Origin: Treponema sp.
GTDB lineage: Bacteria; Spirochaetota; Spirochaetia; Treponematales; Treponemataceae
Length of the DNA: 35,604 bases
Reading direction: 5' to 3'
Assembly (NCBI GenBank): GCA_017464425.1
Contig: JAFUDX010000020.1
Location: 1 to 35,604 of the forward strand
Positions 1 through 8,631 of this stretch are shown here, piece by piece. The position numbers were made by a program, and so were the translations under genes. The notes under the pieces are model-generated. The model was not told the origin of the DNA and searched no databases. It saw only the letters and a list, made by a program, of their open reading frames with translations. Every line of letters begins with the position of its first letter. The first letter of the stretch is position 1.

Positions 1-3000
1 CGCAGGCATTTTTTCATGTAGTTGCGGTACAATTCCAAAGCCCAGACGAAAATCTTTGCGTTTCGCTCTTCTGATTTCGGGAAGGCAAGTTCTCTTGTGC
101 GGAAAACGCCGTCACTGAATGTGTAGAAGAGGAAGTCCATCAAGTCTGGCATGACGCATTCCGCGCCCTCTTTTTCAATCACATTCACCATGTCGTTGTT
201 TGCGGTCGGGTGGAATTTTACCAAGATTTCACCGACAACACCGACTCGCGGCTTTTTAATCGGAAGAATCGGCAGTCGGTCGAAGTCACGCACAATTCCG
301 CGAATCAGTCTGCGGTACTTGAAAATCGAGTTTGATTTGAGCATTTCTTCGGCTTTTGCGTTCCATTTTTCGTAGAGGCGGTTTGCGCTTCCTGGCTCGG
401 CTTCGTATGGTCGCACGCGGTAGAGCACGCGCATGAAAAGGTCGCCCAAGAACGCCGCCATCATTGCCTTGTGCACCATGCCCGGCGTAAAGGTGAAGCC
501 CGGATTCTTTTCCATGCCGAGCGCGTTGAGCGAAATGACGGGAACATGGCTCCAGCCCGCGTCGTTCAAGGCTCTGCGGATAAAGCCGATGTAGTTCGTC
601 GCTCGGCAGCCGCCGCCAGTCTGAGAGATGATGACCGCCGTTTTGTTGATGTCGTATTTTCCGCTTTCCAAAGCCTCGATGAGCTGCCCCGTGACCAAAA
701 TTGACGGATAGCAGGCATCGTTGTTTACGAATTTCAAGCCCGCGTCAACCGCTTTCGGGTCAACCGAGTCGAGAACGACGAAATTGAAGCCCGAATATTG
801 GAAAGCCTTTTGCAGCAAGCGGAAGTGAATCGGCGACATCTGCGGGCAGAGAATCGTGTATTCGTGCTTCATTTCTTCGGTGAAAATCACGCGCTGATAA
901 GCCGCGCTCTTCGTGGGCAAATGCTTTCGGTTTCGCTGGCGAGCCTTGACCGCCGCAATGAGCGAGCGGATTCGGATTCTGACCGCGCCCAAGTTGCTTC
1001 CTTCGTCAATCTTAATGAGCGTGTACATTCGGCTTTTTGATTTCATGATTTCATCAACTTGGTCGGCAGTTACGGCATCCAAGCCGCAGCCAAACGAAGT
1101 AAGCTGAACGAGTTCGAGATTCGGCATTCCCGCCACGAAATTCGCCGCGCGGTAGAGTCGGTTATGATAAGTCCACTGGTCAATAATGCGCAAAGGTCGC
1201 TCGATTGAGCCGAGGTGAGCGACAGAATCTTCGGTAAACACCGCAAGCCCCAGTCCGTGAATCATCTCTGGAATTCCGTGGTTGATTTCGGGGTCAAGGT
1301 GATAGGGGCGACCTGCAAGCACAATGCCGTTTCCGCCCGTGACAACGAGCTGCTCCAACGCCTCTTCTGCGGCTTTCTGCGTGTCAATCTTGAATTGTTC
1401 CTGCTCCTTCCAGCCCTCGTCAACGGCGGCAAAAACCTGCTCTTTGGTGAGACTTGGGAAGTGCTTGTGAAGCTCCTCGTAAAGCCGCTCTCGAAGTCGT
1501 GGCAAATCGTAAATCGGCAGGAACGGATTCATAAAAAGCAAATCTTTCGCCTCGTTGATTGAGTCAAGATTGTGCTTCAAAACCTCTGGGTAGCTCGTGA
1601 CGACAGGGCAGTTGTAGTGATTGCCCGCGCCTTTGTCTTCAAGTTTTTCATACGGAACGCACGGATAGAAGATGAATTTGCAGCCCATTTTGAGAAGCGA
1701 TTCCATGTGACCGTGAGAAATCTTCGCAGGGTAGCAGACCGACTCAGACGGAATCGAGTCAATTCCGCGCTCGTAAATCATTCGGCTTGAACGCGGTGAA
1801 GTTTTGACTTGGAAGCCGAGTTTTGTGAACACCGTGAACCACAGCGGATAATTTTCGTACATGTTGAGAACGCGAGGAATTCCCACAGATCCCATCGGTG
1901 CGTCTTCGGGGCGGAGCGGCACATAGTGATTGAAGAGCCGCTTATACTTCCAGTCGAAGAGATTCGGAAGCTCGTAGCCCGTAGATTCAACGCCCGTGTT
2001 CTCCTTGTTTGAGCCATCGACCGTTTCTGCGTTTTCGTCTTTGAGCTGATGTCGTTCCAAACCCTTTTCGCAGCGGTTTCCCGTGATGAACTGTCGTTTT
2101 TTGCCGCCCGTCGTGAATGTGTTAATAGTAAGAAGACAGTTGTTCTGACAGCCGCCGCAGCGCGTGAGTTCCAAATCGACTTTGAATTGCTCCAGCTGTT
2201 CGAGCGTGGCGATGTTCGAGACGATTTTCGGCGGAACCCAGCCTTTTTCCTGTCCCGGTTTGGGAGCAGTGAGGTCGCACCACTGGTCGTAGGCGATGAG
2301 AGCCGAGCCGTATGCGCCCATAAGACCCGCGACATCGGGACGGAACACATTCACACCCGCGATTTTTTCGAATGCACGGAGAACCGCATCGTTATAGAAA
2401 GTGCCGCCCTGAACCACGACTTTTGTGCCGATTTCTGAGGCGCGGCGAAGTTTGATTACTTTGAAAAGTGCGTTTTTGATTACTGAATAAGAAAGACCTG
2501 CCGAAATGTCGTCAATCGTTGCGCCCTCTTTTTGCGCCTGTTTTACGCGAGAGTTCATGAAGACCGTACAGCGAGAACCCAAATCGACCGGTTTTTTTGC
2601 AAGCAGAGCGCGTTTTGAGAATTCCTTGATGTCGAGATTCATAGAATTCGCGAAGTTTGCCAAGAATGAGCCGCAACCCGCAGAACATGCTTCATTCAAC
2701 TGAATCGAAGTGATTGCCCCGTCTTTCATGCGCAAGCACTTCATGTCCTGACCGCCGATGTCGAGCAAGAATTCAACGCCCGGAACAAAGAATTCAGCGG
2801 CGCGGTAATGCGTGATTGTCTCAACTTCACCCGCATCAACTCCCAAAGCCGCTTGGAAGAGAGCCTCGCCGTAGCCTGTTGAAACCGCACGGGCAATGTA
2901 GCAGTCTTTCGGAAGAATTTTGTACAAGTCTTTGAGAACGCGCACCGCCAAATCGACAGGATTTCCCGCATTCACATCGTAGAAATCCCACAAGATTTCG

Positions 3001-4100
3001 CCTTTTTTGTTTACGAGAACGGCTTTTGTGGTGGTTGAACCCGCGTCAAGCCCTAAGAAAAGCGGACCATGCTCGGCATTCAAATCGCCGCGTTTTGCCT
3101 TGTCCTCGCCGTGACGAGCGCGGAATTTTGCCAAATCTTCCTCGTCAACGAAAAGCGGGTCGAGCCGCTGGACTTCGTTGAGTTCCGCGCCCTCAAGATT
3201 TTTGAGCGAGTCACGGAATTCTGCAATTGTGGGGAATTTTTTTGGCATGGAAGAAGAAAGCGGATTGCACACCTTTTCCGCAGAATACGCCGAGCCTGCC
3301 GCCACGAAAAGCTGGCTGTCATCAGGCACGATAATTTCATCATCTTTGAGTTTGAGCGTTTCAATGAAGCGAACGCGGAGTTGGTCAAGGAAGTGGAGCG
3401 GGCCGCCCAAGAACGCGACATGCCCCTTAATCGGCTTACCGCACGCAAGCCCCGAAATCGTCTGGTTTACGACCGCCTGGAAAATAGAAGCCGCGATGTC
3501 CTCACGGCGTGCGCCCTCGTTGATGAGCGGCTGAACATCAGTCTTTGCAAAAACGCCGCACCGAGCCGCAATCGGGTAAATCTGCTTGCAGCCCGCCGCA
3601 AGTTTGTTCAAGCCGGGAGCGTCAGTTTCGAGCAGAGCCGCCATCTGGTCAATGAACGCGCCCGTGCCGCCCGCACAAGTGCCGTTCATGCGCTGCTCAA
3701 CGCCGCCCGTAAAATAAGTGATTTTTGCGTCCTCACCGCCAAGCTCAATCACAACATCAGTCTGCGGAATGAGCTTTTTGACCGCGGTTGTAGCCGCCAC
3801 GACTTCCTGAATGAAAGGAATATTGAGCCACTGAGACACAGACAATCCGCCCGACCCCGTGACTTTTACGGAAACAGTATGCTTGTCGCCGAGTTTCGCA
3901 ACCTTTTCGACCTCGCCCAACGCTTGAGTGACGACCGTGATAATCGTGTTGCGGATGTCCGCACGGTGCCGCTGGTAGTCGCCATAAATCATTTTGTCGT
4001 TCTCGTCGAGACACACGACCTTAACCGTGGTTGAACCGACATCAATACCAATCCGAATTGGTGTGACTGTTGGCGTGAATACTGTATTTGCTGTTTCCAT
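1..4100 (-). CDS. 2-hydroxyacyl-CoA dehydratase activase fusion protein (BadF/BadG/HgdC x2 + DUF2229 + HgdB-like), partial at C-terminus
   Basis: The frame is open from an ATG at 4100 to the window edge, giving 1366 visible residues. Two ASKHA ATPase modules are present: the first has GIDVGSTTVK at residues 18-27 and a later CAGGTG motif. The second begins near residue 345 with GLDAGSTTTK and has an ACSAGCGSF loop. A DUF2229-like part follows, with a TRCGGCQNNC cysteine cluster near residue 650. An HgdB-like region then carries further cysteines (ESVCYPAK near 785, NNDACYPS near 1128, GGGCRATNY near 1160). Family knowledge: HgdC-type proteins use ATP and a 4Fe-4S cluster to send an electron to a dehydratase. 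Here activator and electron acceptor appear fused in one chain. The substrate is unknown. An AGAGGA ribosome site lies 7 nt before the ATG. Family members are about 1400-1500 residues long, so roughly the last hundred residues may lie outside the window. The long plus-strand ORFs over this gene are codon-bias shadows. Confidence 0.93.
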   Translation of the reverse strand, partial: METANTVFTPTVTPIRIGIDVGSTTVKVVCLDENDKMIYGDYQRHRADIRNTIITVVTQALGEVEKVAKLGDKHTVSVKVTGSGGLSVSQWLNIPFIQEVVAATTAVKKLIPQTDVVIELGGEDAKITYFTGGVEQRMNGTCAGGTGAFIDQMAALLETDAPGLNKLAAGCKQIYPIAARCGVFAKTDVQPLINEGARREDIAASIFQAVVNQTISGLACGKPIKGHVAFLGGPLHFLDQLRVRFIETLKLKDDEIIVPDDSQLFVAAGSAYSAEKVCNPLSSSMPKKFPTIAEFRDSLKNLEGAELNEVQRLDPLFVDEEDLAKFRARHGEDKAKRGDLNAEHGPLFLGLDAGSTTTKAVLVNKKGEILWDFYDVNAGNPVDLAVRVLKDLYKILPKDCYIARAVSTGYGEALFQAALGVDAGEVETITHYRAAEFFVPGVEFLLDIGGQDMKCLRMKDGAITSIQLNEACSAGCGSFLANFANSMNLDIKEFSKRALLAKKPVDLGSRCTVFMNSRVKQAQKEGATIDDISAGLSYSVIKNALFKVIKLRRASEIGTKVVVQGGTFYNDAVLRAFEKIAGVNVFRPDVAGLMGAYGSALIAYDQWCDLTAPKPGQEKGWVPPKIVSNIATLEQLEQFKVDLELTRCGGCQNNCLLTINTFTTGGKKRQFITGNRCEKGLERHQLKDENAETVDGSNKENTGVESTGYELPNLFDWKYKRLFNHYVPLRPEDAPMGSVGIPRVLNMYENYPLWFTVFTKLGFQVKTSPRSSRMIYERGIDSIPSESVCYPAKISHGHMESLLKMGCKFIFYPCVPYEKLEDKGAGNHYNCPVVTSYPEVLKHNLDSINEAKDLLFMNPFLPIYDLPRLRERLYEELHKHFPSLTKEQVFAAVDEGWKEQEQFKIDTQKAAEEALEQLVVTGGNGIVLAGRPYHLDPEINHGIPEMIHGLGLAVFTEDSVAHLGSIERPLRIIDQWTYHNRLYRAANFVAGMPNLELVQLTSFGCGLDAVTADQVDEIMKSKSRMYTLIKIDEGSNLGAVRIRIRSLIAAVKARQRNRKHLPTKSAAYQRVIFTEEMKHEYTILCPQMSPIHFRLLQKAFQYSGFNFVVLDSVDPKAVDAGLKFVNNDACYPSILVTGQLIEALESGKYDINKTAVIISQTGGGCRATNYIGFIRRALNDAGWSHVPVISLNALGMEKNPGFTFTPGMVHKAMMAAFLGDLFMRVLYRVRPYEAEPGSANRLYEKWNAKAEEMLKSNSIFKYRRLIRGIVRDFDRLPILPIKKPRVGVVGEILVKFHPTANNDMVNVIEKEGAECVMPDLMDFLFYTFSDGVFRTRELAFPKSEERNAKIFVWALELYRNYMKKCL

Positions 4101-4127
4101 TGAAAATCCTCTTATGTGTAGAGTTCT

Positions 4128-4156
4128 ATTTTATCTTTTATATAAGAAGAAATCAA
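4128..4156 (-). promoter_or_regulatory. Predicted sigma-70 promoter of the activase gene
   Basis: Reading the minus strand, TTGATT (4156-4151) is followed after exactly 17 nt by TAAAAT (4133-4128), about 28 nt before the start codon. The site lies in the short gap after ptsI, so the activase probably has its own promoter rather than depending on read-through. No clear terminator hairpin is visible in this gap. Confidence 0.6.
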
Positions 4157-4191
4157 CCGAAAGAAAATTGCAGCTGAAACAAACGAAAGAA

Positions 4192-5919
4192 TTACAAACT
4201 GTTCAGCCGTTTTGAAGAAATCGCTTTGAGCTCTTCTATGCTCAGTTTTGAAAGAAGTTCCTTTACGCTTGTAATAAGTTTGGGGCTCATACTGAGTGTG
4301 CGGACGCCCATTCCAGCCAAGACCATTACGCTTTCTGCACGGCTTGCCATTTCACCACACACCGAAACGGGAATTCCCGACGATTCTGCAACTTTAATTG
4401 TTTTGTGAAGAAGCCGAAGTACCGCCAAATGAAATTCATCATACAGCGGAGCTACCAACGCATTTTCGCGATCAACGCCAAGCGTATACTGAGTAAGATC
4501 GTTCGTACCGATTGAAAAAAAGTCTGAAACTTTTGCAAGGCAATCAGAAATCATTGCCGCCGCAGCCGTTTCAATCATAATGCCGATAGGAATATCCGCT
4601 TTGAACGGAATATTTTCGGATTTAAGCTCATCTCGCACTTTCTGAGCCAACGAAAGCACTTCTTCAACCTGCTCCACGCTCGTAATCAACGGAATCATAA
4701 TTTTGAGATTGCCATAGACGCTTGCCCGATACAAAGCACGGAGCTGAGTGCGTAAGATTTGCGGATTTGCCAGAGTAAGACGAATTGCGCGCAAGCCCAT
4801 CAGCGGATTTTTTTCTTCGCTTGTAGAATGAGAGACATCAAGAGAGGAAATAATTTTATCGCCACCAGCATCCAATGTGCGGATAGTCACGGGCTTTCCC
4901 CTCATCGTTTCGAGCACCCGTTTATACGCATTGAATTGATTTTCTTCGCTAAAGGCAGCAACTTTTGAATGCGCGACACCCATACTTGAACTGTTTGCGT
5001 TTGCCTCGCTCATAAAAAGAAATTCCGTACGGAACAGACCGATTCCGTCCGCACCTTCTTCCATAGCGACCCGTGCTTCTTCTACCGTGCCGATATTTGC
5101 CATAAGCTCAAATTTTTCGCCATCATATGACAGCGCCGGCTTATCGCGGAACACTTTGAGCTTTTCTGCATGAGCTTTTGCGATGTCAATTTTTTTCTGA
5201 TAGTCAGCAAGTGTTGCCTCATCGGGAGATTCAATCACTTCGCCCGAATTGCCATCAATCACAACTACAGAATCATTTTTTATTTCTTCAAGAATATTTT
5301 CGATGTCAAAGACAGCAGGAATTCCATAATTTCGTGCCAGAATACCAACATGAGAAGAAACACCACCATCAGTAAGGGCAATTCCTGCAATCCGCCGCTT
5401 GGAAAGAATGACCGTATCGCTCGGATTCATTGATTTTGCGATAATAACGGCATCGTCAGGCACATTTTCGATATTAAACGGATGAAAATCAAGCAAATCG
5501 TTCAAAACGCGGCCAAAAATATCACAAATGTCTTCGGCTCGTTCGGCAAGATAAGCATTTCCACTTGAACGCAGACGATTCGCATAATCTTCAGTTTTTT
5601 GATTCAAAATATACTCTATAGAGTATTGTGATGCTTCAAAGGTCTTACGCACATCGCCCAAAAATTCAGGGTCATTGAGCATGAGGAAGTATGTCTCAAA
5701 AATTTCTGACTGAACTTTATCGCCTTTGACAGAATCAAGCTGGCTGGCAATCTGCCCCGTAACTTTTGCAAGAGATCGGTCGAACCGCTCAAGCTGCTTT
5801 GGCTTATCTTCTGGCTTGATTTTTTTTGAGGAAATGACGATTTTTTCTGATTCGGGGATAACAAACGCCCGACCAACTCCAATTCCACTCGATGCAGATA
5901 AACCAAAAAGTACGTTCAT
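4192..5919 (-). CDS. ptsI: Phosphoenolpyruvate-protein phosphotransferase (PTS enzyme I)
   Basis: The 575-residue protein matches enzyme I length. It has the phosphohistidine segment GGVSSHVGILARNYGIPA with His at residue 190, equivalent to E. coli His189. It also has the PEP-binding segments FRTEFLFM and GTNDLTQYTLGVDR, and the active-site cysteine segment SVCGEMA with Cys at residue 521. The known reaction moves phosphate from PEP to the HPr histidine in the cytoplasm. No HPr or sugar permease gene is adjacent. Spirochaetes often keep a regulatory PTS, so a signalling role is possible (inference). The gene starts 1 nt after the stop of the small gene upstream, with a GGAAGGGG element about 12 nt before the ATG, so it is probably cotranscribed and coupled to it. 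Confidence 0.95.
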   Translation of the reverse strand: MNVLFGLSASSGIGVGRAFVIPESEKIVISSKKIKPEDKPKQLERFDRSLAKVTGQIASQLDSVKGDKVQSEIFETYFLMLNDPEFLGDVRKTFEASQYSIEYILNQKTEDYANRLRSSGNAYLAERAEDICDIFGRVLNDLLDFHPFNIENVPDDAVIIAKSMNPSDTVILSKRRIAGIALTDGGVSSHVGILARNYGIPAVFDIENILEEIKNDSVVVIDGNSGEVIESPDEATLADYQKKIDIAKAHAEKLKVFRDKPALSYDGEKFELMANIGTVEEARVAMEEGADGIGLFRTEFLFMSEANANSSSMGVAHSKVAAFSEENQFNAYKRVLETMRGKPVTIRTLDAGGDKIISSLDVSHSTSEEKNPLMGLRAIRLTLANPQILRTQLRALYRASVYGNLKIMIPLITSVEQVEEVLSLAQKVRDELKSENIPFKADIPIGIMIETAAAAMISDCLAKVSDFFSIGTNDLTQYTLGVDRENALVAPLYDEFHLAVLRLLHKTIKVAESSGIPVSVCGEMASRAESVMVLAGMGVRTLSMSPKLITSVKELLSKLSIEELKAISSKRLNSL

Positions 5920-5920
5920 A

Positions 5921-6325
5921 TTATGACTTTGCCCCTTCCAGCAGTTCTATGCCGTTTGATTCATCTTCAAAAAGTTTTTTGCATGAAGTTTTGATGGTAT
6001 CGTAAAATCCGCTCGTAATTTTGATTTTATTTTCGGGCATTTCTCGAACATAATAGACGATATTAAGACTTTTGACTTGTGTGACCCGTCTGTTATCAGC
6101 AGTATACGCTTCGTCAACCTCTACTTTATCGTCTTCTTTATAGAAACGCCGCCATGTGCCAAGCTGCATCGTAAAGAAATCAACTGCGGTCTCGTAGGAC
6201 ATGCCTTCCGTGCTCAGTTTATTGATTCGCTCTAAGATTTCGTCTGAATTTTCACTTGGCTTTGCTTTTTTAATGTCAGAGCGTGCCCAAGATTCTTCGG
6301 TTTTATTCGTTGTTACATGAAACAT
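5921..6325 (-). CDS. Conserved hypothetical protein, 134 aa, in the ptsI operon
   Basis: I do not recognise this family. The protein is soluble-looking and charged, with no signal peptide, membrane segment or cysteine motif. The central part (FFTMQLGTWRRFYKEDDKVEVDEAY) suggests a small alpha/beta fold, followed by predicted strands (KSLNIVYYVREMP). The gene sits between the UPF0016 transporter (9-nt gap upstream) and ptsI (1-nt gap downstream), which supports a real translated gene and perhaps a link with ptsI. The ATG at 6325 is the first in frame after the upstream stop. Confidence 0.75.
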   Translation of the reverse strand: MFHVTTNKTEESWARSDIKKAKPSENSDEILERINKLSTEGMSYETAVDFFTMQLGTWRRFYKEDDKVEVDEAYTADNRRVTQVKSLNIVYYVREMPENKIKITSGFYDTIKTSCKKLFEDESNGIELLEGAKS

Positions 6326-6334
6326 AGCGTTTAC

Positions 6335-7021
6335 CTACCGTGATTTTCGATTTCTTAAGACTATTATAACACAAGTCGCAACAAAAAGCACAAAAACTGC
6401 CGAAAAAATCGGAATCATATATGAATTTAATTGAAGCTCTGAAAGAACCGTGTGCAAGTTCACGAATCCGAACACGGCGAACACAAGGAATGAAAGGAGC
6501 TTAAAGAATGAATCAGGCGTTTTTCCGTGAAGAACGAATGCAAGCACCAAGCCGATGATGTCAGCTGCAAAGAATCCAACAGAAGCCGCGAGCCAAATCC
6601 AGAGAAGATTCGCGTTCAGTCCGTTCGTTGCCCCGAAAGTGATTGCCGAAAGCTGTGTTTTGTCGCCCAGTTCCGCGATGAAGAAAATGCAAAAAACCGC
6701 AAGCGAAGCAAATGTGATTTTTGATTCACCGCCTTCTTCTTCATCGTCCGACTTTATGAGCGAAGTGACCGAAAAATAAAAGAACGCCACGCACGCAATC
6801 AGTTTGACAATCCACAAATGCGCGCTTAAAAATGCGTTTAAAAGCCCGCCCGCGCACACGGAAAGCGCGTTCAGCACGCAGATGGCAACCGCCGTTCCAA
6901 GCACAATGCTACGGATTTTGTATTTTGAAGTGAGCGCAAACAGCATGAGCTGTGTTTTGTCGCCCATCTCCGCCACGAAGAAAGTGAACAACACCGTGAA
7001 AAAATAAGTTAGAGAAAACAC
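6335..7021 (-). CDS. UPF0016 (TMEM165/Gdt1) family cation transporter, probable Mn2+/Ca2+ exporter
   Basis: The 228-residue protein has six or so hydrophobic segments in two homologous halves. Each half carries the family signature E-x-G-D-K-T: E18-GDKTQ in the first and E117-GDKTQ in the second. They are separated by an acidic cytoplasmic loop (SDDEEEGGES). Family members exchange Mn2+ or Ca2+ for protons in the inner membrane. The start is GTG at 7021, chosen because GAGGGG lies 8 nt upstream and no in-frame ATG fits better. It leads the operon with the small unknown gene and ptsI. Only 92 nt separate it from rlmB, mostly occupied by a hairpin repeat, and I see no yybP-ykoY type riboswitch. 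Confidence 0.92.
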   Translation of the reverse strand: MFSLTYFFTVLFTFFVAEMGDKTQLMLFALTSKYKIRSIVLGTAVAICVLNALSVCAGGLLNAFLSAHLWIVKLIACVAFFYFSVTSLIKSDDEEEGGESKITFASLAVFCIFFIAELGDKTQLSAITFGATNGLNANLLWIWLAASVGFFAADIIGLVLAFVLHGKTPDSFFKLLSFLVFAVFGFVNLHTVLSELQLNSYMIPIFSAVFVLFVATCVIIVLRNRKSR

Positions 7022-7046
7022 TTTTAATACCCCTCAAACAAAATGA

Positions 7047-7108
7047 GACGCGGATGCACGCGGATGGACACAGATAAAAATCCGCGTTTATCTGCGTTAA
7101 TCCGCGTC
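7047..7108. repeat. Triple-repeat hairpin, ACGCGGAT/ATCCGCGT family
   Basis: Outer arms GACGCGGAT (7047-7055) and ATCCGCGTC (7100-7108) are perfect inverted repeats. Inside them the 8-mers follow a 10-nt period: ACGCGGAT, ACGCGGAT, ACACAGAT, then ATCCGCGT, ATCTGCGT, ATCCGCGT. Each is separated by 2-3 nt, so three left units face three right units. It fills most of the rlmB to UPF0016 gap. Its function is unknown; it could be a dispersed MITE-like element or a structured 3' end. Confidence 0.85.
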
Positions 7109-7113
7109 AAAAT

Positions 7114-7893
7114 TTAACTCAAACTTTGCCTATATCGCTCGTATAAAAGCACGCCTGTTGCTACGCTCACATTCAGGCTGTCGATTTTGCCACAGGTGGG
7201 GATTGAGACAATCGAATCGCACTGCTCTTCAAGCAATCGGCTGATTCCGCTCCCCTCGCTTCCCATGATGATTGCCGTTTTTGCGGGGAAAGTGAGATTC
7301 TGCACTGATTCGCCGCCCGCGTCCGCGCCATAAACCCAAAAGCCCGCTTCTTTGATTTTCTGCACGGCGCGGTTCAAATTCTTTACGACGGAATGGGGAA
7401 CAAAGCTGCTCGCCCCCGCAGAAGCACGCGCGATAATTTCGTTTTCGCTCACATTGCCCACGCTGTTTCGCTGAGGCATAACGGCAAGATTCACGCCAAA
7501 CTGGTCGCACGAACGCAAGATTGCGCCCACATTGTGCGGGTCGGTGATTTCATCGAGAATTAAGACTGTTTTGTTCTCGTCAGAAAGTTTTGCCTGGGCA
7601 ATCCAAGTGTCGAAATTTACTTCGCTTTGGTTTGATTCTTTGGCATTTTCGTTACAAAGCACGATTCCACGATGGTCACGCGCCACTTCGGGAAGATTCT
7701 GCACGAGCGAATCAAGCACTTTTGAATCGACCTGACTGCACGGAATTCCCGCCGTGCGAGCCACTTCAAGGATTTTCTTTACGCGAGGACCGATTTTAGA
7801 ATAAGAAAGAGAAAGCCCGTCAATGTTTCCGCTTTCACAGGCGGCACGGACTTTCTCTTCAATGGCATGAAAGCCAGTTATCGTTTGTTTCAT
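7114..7893 (-). CDS. rlmB: 23S rRNA 2'-O-ribose methyltransferase, SpoU/TrmH family (RlmB-like)
   Basis: The 259-residue protein from ATG 7893 begins MKQTITGFHAIEE, typical of RlmB. An N-terminal L30e-like substrate-binding domain is followed by the SPOUT knot. Motif 1 is ILDEITDPHNVGAILRSCD, motif 2 is IIMGSEGSGISRLL and motif 3 is IPTCGKIDSLNVSVATGVLLYE. The family methylates a guanosine ribose in 23S rRNA using S-adenosylmethionine. A longer frame exists upstream but passes through a palindromic repeat (reading MLNSFQHL) and the next gene, so it is rejected. No Shine-Dalgarno sequence is visible before the chosen ATG. tRNA-specific TrmH activity cannot be excluded. Confidence 0.9.
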   Translation of the reverse strand: MKQTITGFHAIEEKVRAACESGNIDGLSLSYSKIGPRVKKILEVARTAGIPCSQVDSKVLDSLVQNLPEVARDHRGIVLCNENAKESNQSEVNFDTWIAQAKLSDENKTVLILDEITDPHNVGAILRSCDQFGVNLAVMPQRNSVGNVSENEIIARASAGASSFVPHSVVKNLNRAVQKIKEAGFWVYGADAGGESVQNLTFPAKTAIIMGSEGSGISRLLEEQCDSIVSIPTCGKIDSLNVSVATGVLLYERYRQSLS

Positions 7894-7899
7894 AATTTT

Positions 7900-7993
7900 G
7901 TCATTCTTGAGATGCTGAAACGAGTTCAGCATGACGAAAACTGTCATTCCGAACTTGACCGCTTTCGTTATCGCGGTCACTTTGCTTCGGAAT
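7900..7993. repeat. Modular palindromic repeat, copy 1
   Basis: This element fills nearly the whole gap between the rlmB start and the SEC-C stop codon. Module 1 is ATGCTGAA (7912-7919) paired with TTCAGCAT (7925-7932). Module 2 is ATTCCGAA (7946-7953) paired with TTCGGAAT (7986-7993), and its loop holds a third stem, GACCGC (7957-7962) with GCGGTC (7973-7978). The same modules occur at 16159-16239 and 17343-17367 in other arrangements. Confidence 0.9.
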
Positions 7994-8494
7994 CTATCTA
8001 CCGCAGCACTTCTTGTATTTTTTGCCGCTTCCGCACGGGCACGGGTCGTTTCGCCCGATTTTTGCGCCCTCACGAACGACCGTCATCGGTTTTACGCTTC
8101 CGACTGAGTAGAGCCATTCGCCGTTGATTTTTTTGAAGTAGCCGACTTCGTGGTGAATGTCGCGCAAGCCGCCTTTGTCGGTGTAAGTTGCTTCAAATTC
8201 GACAACGCCTTCTTCGTCGTTTTCAGAGCCCTTTTCGGTGCGCAAGATTTTGAGACCATGCCATGTTGAGTTTTTTGCCCAATCTTCGGTTGCCTTGCGG
8301 TCGATTTCGGCAATTTTTTCGCCTTCTTCGCATGAATTGATGATAAAGTCAATTTCCTGTTTTTCGTAAGAAGAATAACGCGCTCGCATGAGAGCTTCCG
8401 CCGTGGGAGCTTTTACCGTTCCTTTGATGATTGGCTCACAGCACTCGCCATATTTTTTACCAGAGCCACACGGGCACAAATCTTTTCCTGCCAT
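7994..8494 (-). CDS. YchJ/UPF0225-like protein with two SEC-C zinc motifs
   Basis: The 166-residue protein has a SEC-C motif at each end: [13 protein letters not shown] at residues 7-19 and [15 protein letters not shown] at the C-terminus. Both are typical zinc ligand sets of SecA C-terminal type. The middle resembles the NTF2-like YchJ domain ([37 protein letters not shown]). The role is unknown; SEC-C motifs bind zinc and can mediate ribosome or SecB-like contacts. The ATG at 8494 has AAGGA 7 nt upstream. The stop codon directly abuts a palindromic repeat. Confidence 0.88.
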   Translation of the reverse strand: MAGKDLCPCGSGKKYGECCEPIIKGTVKAPTAEALMRARYSSYEKQEIDFIINSCEEGEKIAEIDRKATEDWAKNSTWHGLKILRTEKGSENDEEGVVEFEATYTDKGGLRDIHHEVGYFKKINGEWLYSVGSVKPMTVVREGAKIGRNDPCPCGSGKKYKKCCGR

Positions 8495-8526
8495 TTTGTT
8501 TTCCTTATGAATTAGAAAGTTATATT

Positions 8527-8555
8527 ATTATAGTGAAAGCGTTCTGTCTGTTCAA
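8527..8555 (-). promoter_or_regulatory. Predicted promoter of the SEC-C gene and rlmB
   Basis: On the minus strand TTGAAC (8555-8550) is followed after 17 nt by TATAAT (8532-8527), about 32 nt before the ATG. It begins just past the CACAGAG hairpin that follows the Rrf2 gene, so transcription of SEC-C and rlmB probably starts here. Confidence 0.65.
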
Positions 8556-8560
8556 TTATA

Positions 8561-8631
8561 AATTTCTCACAGAGGGCACAGAGACCACAGAGGAACTTCA
8601 CTCTGTGCACTCTGTAGCTCTGTGAGGAATT
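8561..8631. repeat. Triple-repeat hairpin, CACAGAG/CTCTGTG family
   Basis: AATTTCTCACAGAG (8561-8574) pairs with CTCTGTGAGGAATT (8618-8631) at 13 of 14 positions. Inside, CACAGAG occurs at 8568, 8577 and 8586 with a 9-nt period. It is answered by CTCTGT units at 8601, 8610 and 8618. The last base overlaps the Rrf2 stop codon. The architecture (three short direct repeats facing three inverted copies) is the same as the element at 7047-7108, with unrelated sequence. It may also act as the Rrf2 mRNA 3' end. Confidence 0.85.

Noticed and set aside
3069..4034. A 321-codon plus-strand ORF over the activase region
   Set aside because: It is antisense to the long, clearly recognisable minus-strand activase; its residues show no family motif and it arises from codon bias.
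7022..7113. yybP-ykoY manganese riboswitch before the UPF0016 gene
   Set aside because: The gap is only 92 nt and is occupied by the triple-repeat hairpin, with none of the riboswitch motifs visible.
7894..8073. Longer N-terminus for rlmB
   Set aside because: The extension translates a palindromic repeat (MLNSFQHL) and antisense-frame sequence of the neighbouring SEC-C gene; the family starts at MKQTITGFHAIEE.
7047..8631. CRISPR array
   Set aside because: The short repeats are 7-8 nt, inverted about a centre and have 2-nt gaps, unlike CRISPR repeats and spacers; no cas genes are present.
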